DNA of 35,169 bases. It comes from Phycisphaerae bacterium (GTDB taxonomy: Bacteria; Chloroflexota; Anaerolineae; 4572-78; J111). The notes beneath the pieces are model-generated. The model worked only from the letters and a program-made list of their open reading frames with translations. It made no database searches and was not told the origin of the DNA. How positions within the stretch are numbered: position 1 is the first letter of the stretch; the number at the start of each line of letters is the position of its first letter. Made by a program: the position numbers and the translations under genes. The stretch covers positions 1 through 35,169 of the forward strand of contig JANQQF010000057.1 of assembly GCA_028285035.1 (NCBI GenBank). Reading direction: 5' to 3'. Positions 21,823 through 29,773 of the stretch are shown one piece after another.

Positions 21823-24795
21823 ATGGAAATTAATATCACAATCAATGGTGTAGAAAAAAGCCTTTCTTGTGAACCAAGTGAAACGCTTCTGCGTGTGCTA
21901 CGGCGGGAAGGTTATCACAGTGTGCGATATGGTAGTGATACGGGCGAAACAGGCGCGTCAGCCGTTCTGATTGATGGCAAACTCGTCAGCACTGACAACA
22001 TGCTGGCTGCCCAAGCCGATGGACGAACCATTGAAACGGTCGAGGGCTTGGCCCAAGGCATTCAACTCCACCCCATCCAGCAAGCCTTTATCCGCACTGG
22101 GGCCATCCAATCTGGCTACTCCACACCAGCGATGGTACTCGCGGCCAAAGCCCTCATTGAGCGTAATCCGACCCCATCTGAAGAGGACGTACGGGATGCG
22201 CTTTCTGGTATTTTGGATCGGGAGACAGGCTACATCAAACCCATTCAGGCGATCCTTGAAGCCGCTGCCATTTTGCGCGGAGAAGAACCCACCACCATTG
22301 AACCCAACGTTCTCACCCCGATGATGCTCCCCGGCCAAGATTTTGGCGATCTACTCGCAGAGGGTGACGATAACAGGGCTTTGCCTGATGATCCTCCTGA
22401 ATTGAGTGGCGGAGATGGGTCAACAGGGACGAAACGAATTGTTTTGCCCAAATTCATCGTGGCCCCAGAAGCCCCAGACTTGCAGGTGGTGGGCAAATCG
22501 GAAACCAAGGTCGACGCCCTCAAGTTGGCCAAGGGAAATCCAGCTTTTGTGGATGACATTGAAATGCGAGGTATGCTCTACGCCAAACTCCTGACCAGTC
22601 CTCACGCTCACGCCCGCATTCTTGACATCGACGACAGTGAGGCTCGCGCCCTACCTGGCGTTCACGCTGTCATCCATTACAAAAATATCGCTCGGGTGCT
22701 CTACGCTTCCGGCGGCCAATCCTACCCCAATCCCAAACCCTACGATCAGGTCAGCTTTGACACCAAAGTCCGCTATGTTGGCGACCGGGTGGCCGCTGTT
22801 GCCGCCGAGTCGCTCGAAATCGCAGAGGCTGCCCTCAAGCTCATCAAAGTTGATTACGAAGTGTTGCCCGCCGTGTTCAGCGAGAAAAAAGCGATCAAAG
22901 ATGGGGCACCGATTATTCATGATGAAGCCGATGTGACTGACATTTACGACGCGGAACACAATATCAGCCACTTAATTGAAGCCTCAGTTGGCGATGTTGA
23001 GCAGGGTTTTGCCGAGGCCGATTTTGTCTTCGAGCAAGAGTATTACGTCCACCAAGTCCAACAATGCCCCATTGAACCGCACATCGTTATCAGCTACTGG
23101 GATGCGGACGAACGAATGGTGATCCGCACCTCAACACAGGTACCCTTTCACGTACGACGAATGGTGGCCCCGCTGTTGGGCCTCCCGGTCAAACGCATTC
23201 GGGTGATCAAGCCTCGGATCGGCGGTGGGTTTGGAGTGAAACAGGAAATGCTCATTGAGGATATCGCGGGACATCTCACCATCGCGACGGGTAAACCGGT
23301 GCGTTTAGAATTAAACCGGGCCGAAGAGTTCATCTCCAGCCGCACCCGACACCCTCAAACCATCACCTATAAAACAGGCGTAACCAACGACGGCAAGCTG
23401 GTTTCGCAAGAAATGACCGTCCTGGGCAATACTGGCCCCTACGCCACCCATGGCTTGACCGTGCAAACGGTTACAGGGCTACGCGGCCTCAGTTCCTACA
23501 ATTGTCCCAACAAACGATTTGAATGCAAAGTTGTCTACACGAATATCCCAGTCCCTGGGGCCTATCGCGGCTATGGTGGTCCACAGGCGCTCTTCGCTCT
23601 CGAAGTTCATATGGAAGAGATTGCCGATCAATTGGGGATGGATGTGATTGAATTTAAGCGAAAAAATTGGGTCAAGGCTGGTGATCCACTCGATATTGCC
23701 CCTCATCTTGGGGAGGGCGAAGCGGACAACGTCCAAGTCGTGCCCATCATCCGCTCCAGCGGGCTAGATGAGTGCATCGCCCAAGGCATGCAGGCCATCG
23801 GCTGGCATCGCCGCAATGACCCCAATTGGCGAATGGTGCCTGGCAAACCTCACTTGCGACGCGGCTTGGGGATGGCGGTTTGTATGCACGGGACGGCCAT
23901 TCCGGGGCTTGACATGGGTGGGGCCAGTCTAAAAATCAACGACGATGGCTCCTTCAACCTCTTGGTGGGGGCCACGGACATTGGGACAGGGGCGGACACA
24001 GTGCTCGGCCAAATCGCCGCTGAGGTGCTGGGTGTGCCCCTTGAAGATGTGATTGTCTACTCCAGCGACACCGATATGACCCCCTTTGATACCGGGGCCT
24101 ATGCCTCAAGTACAACCTACATTTCGGGAACTGCTGTTCAGCGTGCGGCTGAATTGGTGCGCGATCAAATCAAAGAACGGGCTGGGCTAATGCTAGAGCT
24201 TGATGATTGGCAAGGCGTCACCCTGCGTGATCGGCGAGCCTACGCGCCTGATGGCCGCTCGGTCACCCTGGAGGCCTTAGCCCTACACTCACTGCATCAG
24301 GATCAACAACGCCAAATTATGGCCACGGCTTCCTTTGTTTCGCCAGAGTCTCCTCCGCCCTTTGCTGGACAATTTGCCGAAATCGAGATCGACGTTGAGA
24401 CCGGGCAGGTCACGGTTAAAAAGCTGGTGATGGCTGTCGATTGTGGGGTAGCCATCAATCCCATCACGGCCAGCGGGCAAGTTGAAGGGGGGATGGTCCA
24501 GGCTTTGGGCTATGGCCACTGTGAAGAGATGGTTTACGACAGCAAAGGGCGAATGATCAACCCTGCCTTTGGCCCCTACAAAATTTATCGTGCTGACGAG
24601 ATGCCAGAGTTAGACGTCATCTTGGTACAAACGGTTGAACCCAGCGGCCCATTTGGGGCCAAGGCCGTGGCTGAAATCCCCAAAGATGGGGTGGCTCCCG
24701 CCCTAATCAATGCCATTTACAACGCCACAGGTGCGCGAATGCGCAATATCCCAGCCACGCCGGAGCGGGTCTGGCACGCCCTGCAAGAGATCTAA
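21823..24795 (+). CDS. xanthine dehydrogenase-family molybdoenzyme with fused, cysteine-less ferredoxin-type domain
   Basis: This 990-residue fusion carries residues 1-155 that align along their length with the two-cluster [2Fe-2S] subunit of XDH/aldehyde oxidoreductases (YGSDTGETGASAVLIDG, IQSGYSTPAMVLAAKALIE, SGILDRETGY). All eight ligand cysteines are replaced: Ser38, Thr43, Ser46, Asp58, Ser97, Ser100, Asp132 and Glu134. Residues about 225-990 form the molybdopterin subunit, with RIGGGFGVKQE, PGAYRGYGGPQ and GPFGAKAVAEIP, where Glu951 is the expected catalytic glutamate. It should hydroxylate a heterocycle or aldehyde, or do something else if electrons cannot leave through clusters. No FAD subunit, maturation gene or partner is adjacent. 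The reading frame is intact, so the loss looks fixed rather than recent decay. Confidence 0.9.
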   Translation: MEINITINGVEKSLSCEPSETLLRVLRREGYHSVRYGSDTGETGASAVLIDGKLVSTDNMLAAQADGRTIETVEGLAQGIQLHPIQQAFIRTGAIQSGYSTPAMVLAAKALIERNPTPSEEDVRDALSGILDRETGYIKPIQAILEAAAILRGEEPTTIEPNVLTPMMLPGQDFGDLLAEGDDNRALPDDPPELSGGDGSTGTKRIVLPKFIVAPEAPDLQVVGKSETKVDALKLAKGNPAFVDDIEMRGMLYAKLLTSPHAHARILDIDDSEARALPGVHAVIHYKNIARVLYASGGQSYPNPKPYDQVSFDTKVRYVGDRVAAVAAESLEIAEAALKLIKVDYEVLPAVFSEKKAIKDGAPIIHDEADVTDIYDAEHNISHLIEASVGDVEQGFAEADFVFEQEYYVHQVQQCPIEPHIVISYWDADERMVIRTSTQVPFHVRRMVAPLLGLPVKRIRVIKPRIGGGFGVKQEMLIEDIAGHLTIATGKPVRLELNRAEEFISSRTRHPQTITYKTGVTNDGKLVSQEMTVLGNTGPYATHGLTVQTVTGLRGLSSYNCPNKRFECKVVYTNIPVPGAYRGYGGPQALFALEVHMEEIADQLGMDVIEFKRKNWVKAGDPLDIAPHLGEGEADNVQVVPIIRSSGLDECIAQGMQAIGWHRRNDPNWRMVPGKPHLRRGLGMAVCMHGTAIPGLDMGGASLKINDDGSFNLLVGATDIGTGADTVLGQIAAEVLGVPLEDVIVYSSDTDMTPFDTGAYASSTTYISGTAVQRAAELVRDQIKERAGLMLELDDWQGVTLRDRRAYAPDGRSVTLEALALHSLHQDQQRQIMATASFVSPESPPPFAGQFAEIEIDVETGQVTVKKLVMAVDCGVAINPITASGQVEGGMVQALGYGHCEEMVYDSKGRMINPAFGPYKIYRADEMPELDVILVQTVEPSGPFGAKAVAEIPKDGVAPALINAIYNATGARMRNIPATPERVWHALQEI

Positions 24796-24884
24796 GGCTA
24801 AGGATTTCGTTTTTAAAATGAAATTTAGGATCAAAATTTGAGGGAACATTCAGATCAACGCGTTCATTCGCAATCCTTAGCTTT
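24794..24884. repeat. intergenic palindrome before the GT-C gene
   Basis: AAGGCTAAGGATT (24794-24806) pairs with AATCCTTAGCTTT (24872-24884), 12 of 13 plus one G-T. It starts at the molybdoenzyme stop and ends 4 nt before the ATG at 24889, so it spans the whole gap. If the upstream TTG start of the next gene were real, its right arm would be translated. Confidence 0.65.
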
Positions 24885-24888
24885 TGGA

Positions 24889-27204
24889 ATGACTGGGTCA
24901 TCACGTTGGGTCTGGCTCTTGGCCGCCCTATTTATTGGGCTAGGATTAGGATACGACACCTTCACCCCCATCTTCGAAAATTCAGACGAGGATTTGCACT
25001 ACGCCTACATCAACCATCTCGCTGATGGCAAGGGCTTACCTGTGGGTCAACCAAATCAATTGTGGGGCCAAGAGGCGACGCAACATCCACTTTATTATGC
25101 GATTGCTGCTGTTGGCACCTTTTGGATCGATGATAGCAATCATCTCGACCATCTCCAACGCAACCCCCACTGGCTCTTTTCTGATTTTCGCAGCTTGATC
25201 AACGACAATCAGAATCAATTTTTGCACGGTCCTCAAGATGAATTCCCCTATCGCCAAACTGCCTTAGCCGCCCACATCAGCCGTTGGATCAGCCTATTTT
25301 TCGGGCTGGTGACCGTTGTCTGCACCTTTTTCATCGCTCGCCATCTTTTCCCAGATGAGCTACCGATTGCTATCACCGCCACCGCCTTAGTCGCGTTTAC
25401 CCCACAATTTATTCGAGTGGCGACAACGGTCAGTAATGATAGTTTGTCGGCAGCGTTGACCAGTCTAGCAGTGTTGGTGGCGTTGAAGTTGATGGAAAAA
25501 AGCCCCCCTCCCCCCCCGAAGGGGAGAGAGAAAGACAAGATTCCTCCTTTTGGAGGGCTAGGAGGGATAAGATCAGCAACCCCGTACATCCTCGGCATCC
25601 TCTGTAGTCTAGCCTTACTCACCAAACTCAGCAGTCTGGGTGTATTCATCCTTGTCAGCGTCATTTTGTTTGAATATCTCGTCCGTATCCCCCAGTTTCA
25701 CCGAGACACCCTGCACACTTTCATCGTGTGGATGGTCATCATCGGTGGGGTGATGGCCTTATCAACAGGCTGGTGGTTTATTCGCAATTTTCAATTGTAT
25801 GGCGAGTGGTTGGCAACCGATATTCATCTGAGCTTGGCAGGCGGGCATCGTGAGATTTCTCTCGTTGAGGTTTGGGGACTACGCGCGGAAATTGAACGGG
25901 CCTACTGGGCGACTTTTGGCTGGGGGCAGATTCGGCCACCGGAGTGGGTTTTTGACCTTTTGTCACGAGCCACCCGCCTCAGTCTGGTTGGTCTGTTTCT
26001 TGGCGGCGTCGCCCAAAGAGCACAACAATCAAGGTTTGGCTACCTGTCTCTTAATATCAATGCCTATCAACTCAACAAACTCATATTCCTGCTGATATGG
26101 AGTGGCATCAGCCTAGTCTTGTACACACGCTGGGTAATGTCGGTGGGTTCAGTCTCCCACACCCGGCTCATTTTTCCAGCTATCACAGCGATTTCTCTGT
26201 TACTGGCCATTGGCTGGCACACCTTTATCCCGCGTCGCTTTGAGATTTGGTTCAGCGGGCTGGTTATTGTTCTTTTTTTCAGCCTCAATCTTTACAGCCT
26301 TAACGGCCTGCTTCGCCCCGCCTTCACCCCCACCCCTCAATCGGTTGCCCTCGTACAACAGACCAGTCTGGTGGACATCACCTTTTTAGATAAGCTCAGG
26401 CTTTCCAAAGGCGGTGTCGAATTACCAGATCAAACACCACCACAACGTGGGACCACAGTCGACGATACGATTTTAGTTAACACAGTGTGGCAGGTTCGTG
26501 AGGCGCTCGATAAAAATTATAGTGTGGCGGTAAGTCTGGTTGCTCCAGACGGTCGAGCCTTGGCCCAACGAGAAACCTATCCCGGCCTTGGCCTACGCCC
26601 CACTCAATATCTACAAGCGAATGAATCATTTGTAGATGTCTACCCCCTGACCCTAATGGAAGATGTATCGGAACCGATGATTGCCAAAGTATCCATCACC
26701 ATATTTGATTTTGAAAGTGAGGATCGAGTGAGTTTTCCTGCTGTTGATGCCGCAGGCAATATCATCACCCCCTTCATCGCTGAAGTCAAACTCAACCCAA
26801 CGACACCACCGCAGTACATTCCAGAGACATCGACCGATGTCCAATTTGCCGGGGCAATTACCCTGATCGGTTATGATTTATCGCAGCAGAATGGTAACAC
26901 TACTTTAACCCTTTACTGGGCACCCCAGCAAACGATCACTGAAAATTACGCTGTTTTTGTGCATCTTCTTGATGAAACCGGTGAAATCATCAACCAAGCG
27001 GATGGCCCGCCGACCGGAGATAGCTACCCCACCCGATGGTGGCAGGCTGGTGAGGTGATTGCTGATGCCCGCAATATTTCTGATACAGGAGCAGTCACCA
27101 CAATTCACTTGGGGCTATATCGTGCTGCTTCAGGTGAGCGATTGCCGATTACCGAGGCTGATGTGCCGACACAGGATCATGCGGTGGAGATTGATGTCCG
27201 GTGA
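24889..27204 (+). CDS. GT-C (PMT/ArnT-like) membrane glycosyltransferase with C-terminal beta modules, copy 1
   Basis: This 771-residue polytopic protein carries, after helix 1, an extracellular acidic motif FENSDEDLHYAY and then QEATQHPLYYAIAA, the pattern of GT-C transferases using polyprenyl-linked sugars. About eleven helices run to residue 480. The C-terminal 260 residues are two beta-sandwich-like modules (VWQVREALDKNYSVAVSLV; LTLYWAPQQTITENYAVFV) that probably lie outside. A Pro/Gly/Lys-rich insert (KSPPPPPKGREKDKIPPFGG) between two helices comes from a palindromic element. The frame can open at a TTG (24838) with AGGATC before it. I prefer the ATG because a palindrome fills the space between. 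The donor, acceptor and product are unknown. Confidence 0.75.
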   Translation: MTGSSRWVWLLAALFIGLGLGYDTFTPIFENSDEDLHYAYINHLADGKGLPVGQPNQLWGQEATQHPLYYAIAAVGTFWIDDSNHLDHLQRNPHWLFSDFRSLINDNQNQFLHGPQDEFPYRQTALAAHISRWISLFFGLVTVVCTFFIARHLFPDELPIAITATALVAFTPQFIRVATTVSNDSLSAALTSLAVLVALKLMEKSPPPPPKGREKDKIPPFGGLGGIRSATPYILGILCSLALLTKLSSLGVFILVSVILFEYLVRIPQFHRDTLHTFIVWMVIIGGVMALSTGWWFIRNFQLYGEWLATDIHLSLAGGHREISLVEVWGLRAEIERAYWATFGWGQIRPPEWVFDLLSRATRLSLVGLFLGGVAQRAQQSRFGYLSLNINAYQLNKLIFLLIWSGISLVLYTRWVMSVGSVSHTRLIFPAITAISLLLAIGWHTFIPRRFEIWFSGLVIVLFFSLNLYSLNGLLRPAFTPTPQSVALVQQTSLVDITFLDKLRLSKGGVELPDQTPPQRGTTVDDTILVNTVWQVREALDKNYSVAVSLVAPDGRALAQRETYPGLGLRPTQYLQANESFVDVYPLTLMEDVSEPMIAKVSITIFDFESEDRVSFPAVDAAGNIITPFIAEVKLNPTTPPQYIPETSTDVQFAGAITLIGYDLSQQNGNTTLTLYWAPQQTITENYAVFVHLLDETGEIINQADGPPTGDSYPTRWWQAGEVIADARNISDTGAVTTIHLGLYRAASGERLPITEADVPTQDHAVEIDVR
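25500..25576. repeat. palindromic element inserted in frame in GT-C copy 1
   Basis: CTCCCCCCCC-GAA-GGGGAG and CCTCC-TTTT-GGAGG hairpins lie within the coding sequence and translate to a flexible Pro/Gly/Lys loop. The composition matches the intergenic element at 9749. It adds about 26 residues to a loop between membrane segments without breaking the frame. Confidence 0.7.
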
Positions 27205-29681
27205 AAAGATTGGAAGGTTGGGGGGTATTAGGTAAACGACTTATCTTGCCGATAGCTGTCTATCTTTTGTTGACTGGTATCTATTTTTTTATCGTCCCGA
27301 TTTTTGAGGCGCCTGACGAGTGGACCCACACAGGACACGTGGCTTACATCGCGAAAGGGAATGGGTTACCCGTGATGCTGCCTGGGCAGGGTATTTGGGG
27401 TGGGCAACAGCCACCGTTGTATTACGCCATTGGGGCTTTGCTGGTCCAGCCATTTCAAACGGACGGTGTAGAGGAGTATGTGGCTACTAAAGCCAACCCA
27501 CACGCCTCGGTCGGCTATGCCCTAGATCCAGGGAACAAGAATATTTATCTGCACGGCCCTGAGGAAAATTTCCCCTATAGCGGCTTGGCCCTCACCGTTC
27601 ATGTGTTGCGCCTCTACTCAATGTTGTTTGGATTGGTCACGCTCGTTTTCACTTATTTGACGGCATTTGAGTTCTTTAAAAGAGTGTTCCCCCTCAATCC
27701 GTCTCAGAAGAGGACCACCAGCATTCTACCTCCCTCCCTTTCCGAAGGAAAGGCCATCCCCCCGGCAAGGGGAGAGACAACTCCCCTCCCTGTGGGGGGG
27801 GCTGGGGAAGGGAGAACTCTTTGTGATACCCACCACTTCGCCACCATCGTCGCCCTCTTCGTTGCCTGTCAGCCGATGTTTGGTTTTATCAACGCCTCAG
27901 TCGCCAATGAAACGGCAAATATGGCTTTTAGTGCAATCGCTCTCTGGCTAACCCAAAGATACGTCCTGCACGGGCCTAGTCCTCAGCCATGGCGAGCTAT
28001 TGCCCTAGGAGGCACCATCGGCCTAATTTCGTTATCAAAAATGACGGGTCTTGCTTTTGTTTTGGCAGCGTTGGTGGTATTTCTGCAAACATCTATTGCT
28101 ACACGCAAAAACAAAGGGGCAGCTTGGCTACTTTGGCGGGATGGCGTTCTGCTTGGAATTGCCTTTTTGTTAGTTGGTGGCTGGTGGTATTGGCGTAATT
28201 ATCAGTTATACGGCGATTTTTTCCAGCAGGGTCTCTATAAAATCTACTTCAATCAAACCCCTCAGCCCTTGAGCCTGAGCAAATTTCTTTTCATCCTCGG
28301 CAATGGCGAGGTTTCCTTCTGGGCTACCTTCGGCTGGCTTAACATCGTGGCTCCCGAGTGGGTGTACAGTATCTATCGGGTGATTAGTCGGATTGGTTTG
28401 ATTGGGGTAGGGGTAGCCTTGACAATGACAATTCTTAGCTCGATGAAAAGCCCCACCATCCCCCCAGAGGGTGGAGTAAGAACAAAGCTCGCCTCCTCAG
28501 AGGATAACGGGGAGGCAGTTAGACAATCGCCGCCACTGCTCATCCATTTTGTTTTTCCCGTCGCCCTCGCCTTCTCGCTCACCCGCCTTGTCGCGCTAGA
28601 AGGCGGTCTGCAAGGTCGGCAACTTTTACCTGCCCTTGGCTCGATGGCCATTATCATCATTTATGGCTGGTGGGTTATCACCCCACGCTTTATGTGGCGG
28701 TGGATGAGTGGTGGCTTGGTTGTTGGGCTATTGGCCCTAGCGTTGTGGTTACCCTACAGCTTGGTCATTCCAGCCTACGTCCCCACACCGGTTTTGGTTG
28801 AAACGGACCTACCGTCTAATCTGGAACGGTTAAACCTAATTTACGCCGACTCGATGAAGCTGATTGGTGTTGAGCTAGAACAACAACAGGTTAAACCCGG
28901 TGAGCGAGTTCCAGTCACAGTTTATTGGCAAGTCATTGCCCCCATGGAGAAAAATTACAGTGTCTTTGTCCATTTGTTTGGCCGAGAAAGAGAGAGTGTA
29001 GGGCAACTCAATACATATCTGGGTTTGGGGCTATACCCAACTCAAACGCTACAACCAGGACAAATTATCAAAGACACTTACCCCGTTCTCATCAACGGCG
29101 GTAGTCAGATCCCCGCTCTGGTTCAGGTGAATATCGGTCTATTCGATTTCAACGAGCCGGGTCGTCCGGGTATTCAGCCGACCCTGAATGGTCAGCCTGC
29201 TCAACCAACCGTTGCTCAGTTCAAGTTAGCCCCTGCCGCAACAACACCAAAGGTGGATTATAACCCGTTGGCTGAGTTTGCTGACCAGATTTGGCTGGTT
29301 GATTATGAACTCAATGGCTGCCAAACAAATGTATCTGACTGCGAACTTGGCCTCACCTGGGCTGCGCAGGGTCAGCCGAACATAGACTACACCATCTTCA
29401 TCCAATTGTGGCCGTCTGTCCCCTCGGAAAATCCCCCATTCTACGGCTTTGACGGGCCGCCCCTCAACAACGACTATCCTACCAGCTACTGGGACACTGG
29501 CGAGATTATCATTGATCTGCATCACCTAGATTTAGCTGAGGTGCCAGCCGGAATCTATCAAATTTTGATCGGGCTATATGACCCAACCACTGGGGGGCGG
29601 GTGCCTGTCTCGCAGACGGGAGAACGATTGGAGAATGATACAGTTGAGTTGGAGATTGTTGAGATTTTGGGAGAGGAGTAG
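27201..29681 (+). CDS. GT-C (PMT/ArnT-like) membrane glycosyltransferase with C-terminal beta modules, copy 2
   Basis: This 826-residue paralogue of the previous gene starts at a GTG that overlaps its stop by 4 nt (GTGA). The acidic motif is FEAPDEWTHTGHVAY and the helix-3 region reads GGQQPPLYYAIGALL. Helices run to about residue 530. The tail has the modules VTVYWQVIAPMEKNYSVFVH and LGLTWAAQGQPNIDYTIFIQ. Two element-derived inserts lie in loops (about residues 170-208 and 416-442). The N-terminus KRLEGWGVLG reads through the word CCAACCTTCCAATCTT on the other strand, a word also found in gaps at 515 and 13866. The pair may build one surface glycan or modify the same carrier. Confidence 0.78.
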   Translation: MKRLEGWGVLGKRLILPIAVYLLLTGIYFFIVPIFEAPDEWTHTGHVAYIAKGNGLPVMLPGQGIWGGQQPPLYYAIGALLVQPFQTDGVEEYVATKANPHASVGYALDPGNKNIYLHGPEENFPYSGLALTVHVLRLYSMLFGLVTLVFTYLTAFEFFKRVFPLNPSQKRTTSILPPSLSEGKAIPPARGETTPLPVGGAGEGRTLCDTHHFATIVALFVACQPMFGFINASVANETANMAFSAIALWLTQRYVLHGPSPQPWRAIALGGTIGLISLSKMTGLAFVLAALVVFLQTSIATRKNKGAAWLLWRDGVLLGIAFLLVGGWWYWRNYQLYGDFFQQGLYKIYFNQTPQPLSLSKFLFILGNGEVSFWATFGWLNIVAPEWVYSIYRVISRIGLIGVGVALTMTILSSMKSPTIPPEGGVRTKLASSEDNGEAVRQSPPLLIHFVFPVALAFSLTRLVALEGGLQGRQLLPALGSMAIIIIYGWWVITPRFMWRWMSGGLVVGLLALALWLPYSLVIPAYVPTPVLVETDLPSNLERLNLIYADSMKLIGVELEQQQVKPGERVPVTVYWQVIAPMEKNYSVFVHLFGRERESVGQLNTYLGLGLYPTQTLQPGQIIKDTYPVLINGGSQIPALVQVNIGLFDFNEPGRPGIQPTLNGQPAQPTVAQFKLAPAATTPKVDYNPLAEFADQIWLVDYELNGCQTNVSDCELGLTWAAQGQPNIDYTIFIQLWPSVPSENPPFYGFDGPPLNNDYPTSYWDTGEIIIDLHHLDLAEVPAGIYQILIGLYDPTTGGRVPVSQTGERLENDTVELEIVEILGEE
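27717..27822. repeat. palindromic element inserted in frame in GT-C copy 2, first site
   Basis: CCTTTCC-GAA-GGAAAGG is followed by CCCCCCGGCAAGGGGAG and CTCCCCTCCCTGTGGGGGGG-type stems. It encodes a loop rich in Pro, Gly and Ser (LPPSLSEGKAIPPARGE, then GGAGEGR) between a helix and FATIVALFVACQP. The paralogue lacks this insert at the equivalent site. Confidence 0.7.
28449..28528. repeat. palindromic element inserted in frame in GT-C copy 2, second site
   Basis: CCACC-ATCCCCCCAGA-GGGTGG and GCCTCC...GGAGGC stems code for KSPTIPPEGGVRTKLASSED in another inter-helix loop. Style and position match the two other in-frame elements. Confidence 0.6.
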
Positions 29682-29773
29682 GGGGTATTTGACTAACGTA
29701 ACACCGATTTTACGATTTAAGTGATTCGTTTATAAGATTATAGGAAAGATAATTGTATCCGCCGAAAGGGAGG

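Noticed and set aside
21823..22290. Sequencing error or frameshift as cause of missing cysteines
   Set aside because: The eight changes are separate codon substitutions within an otherwise well-conserved, uninterrupted frame, which errors would not produce.
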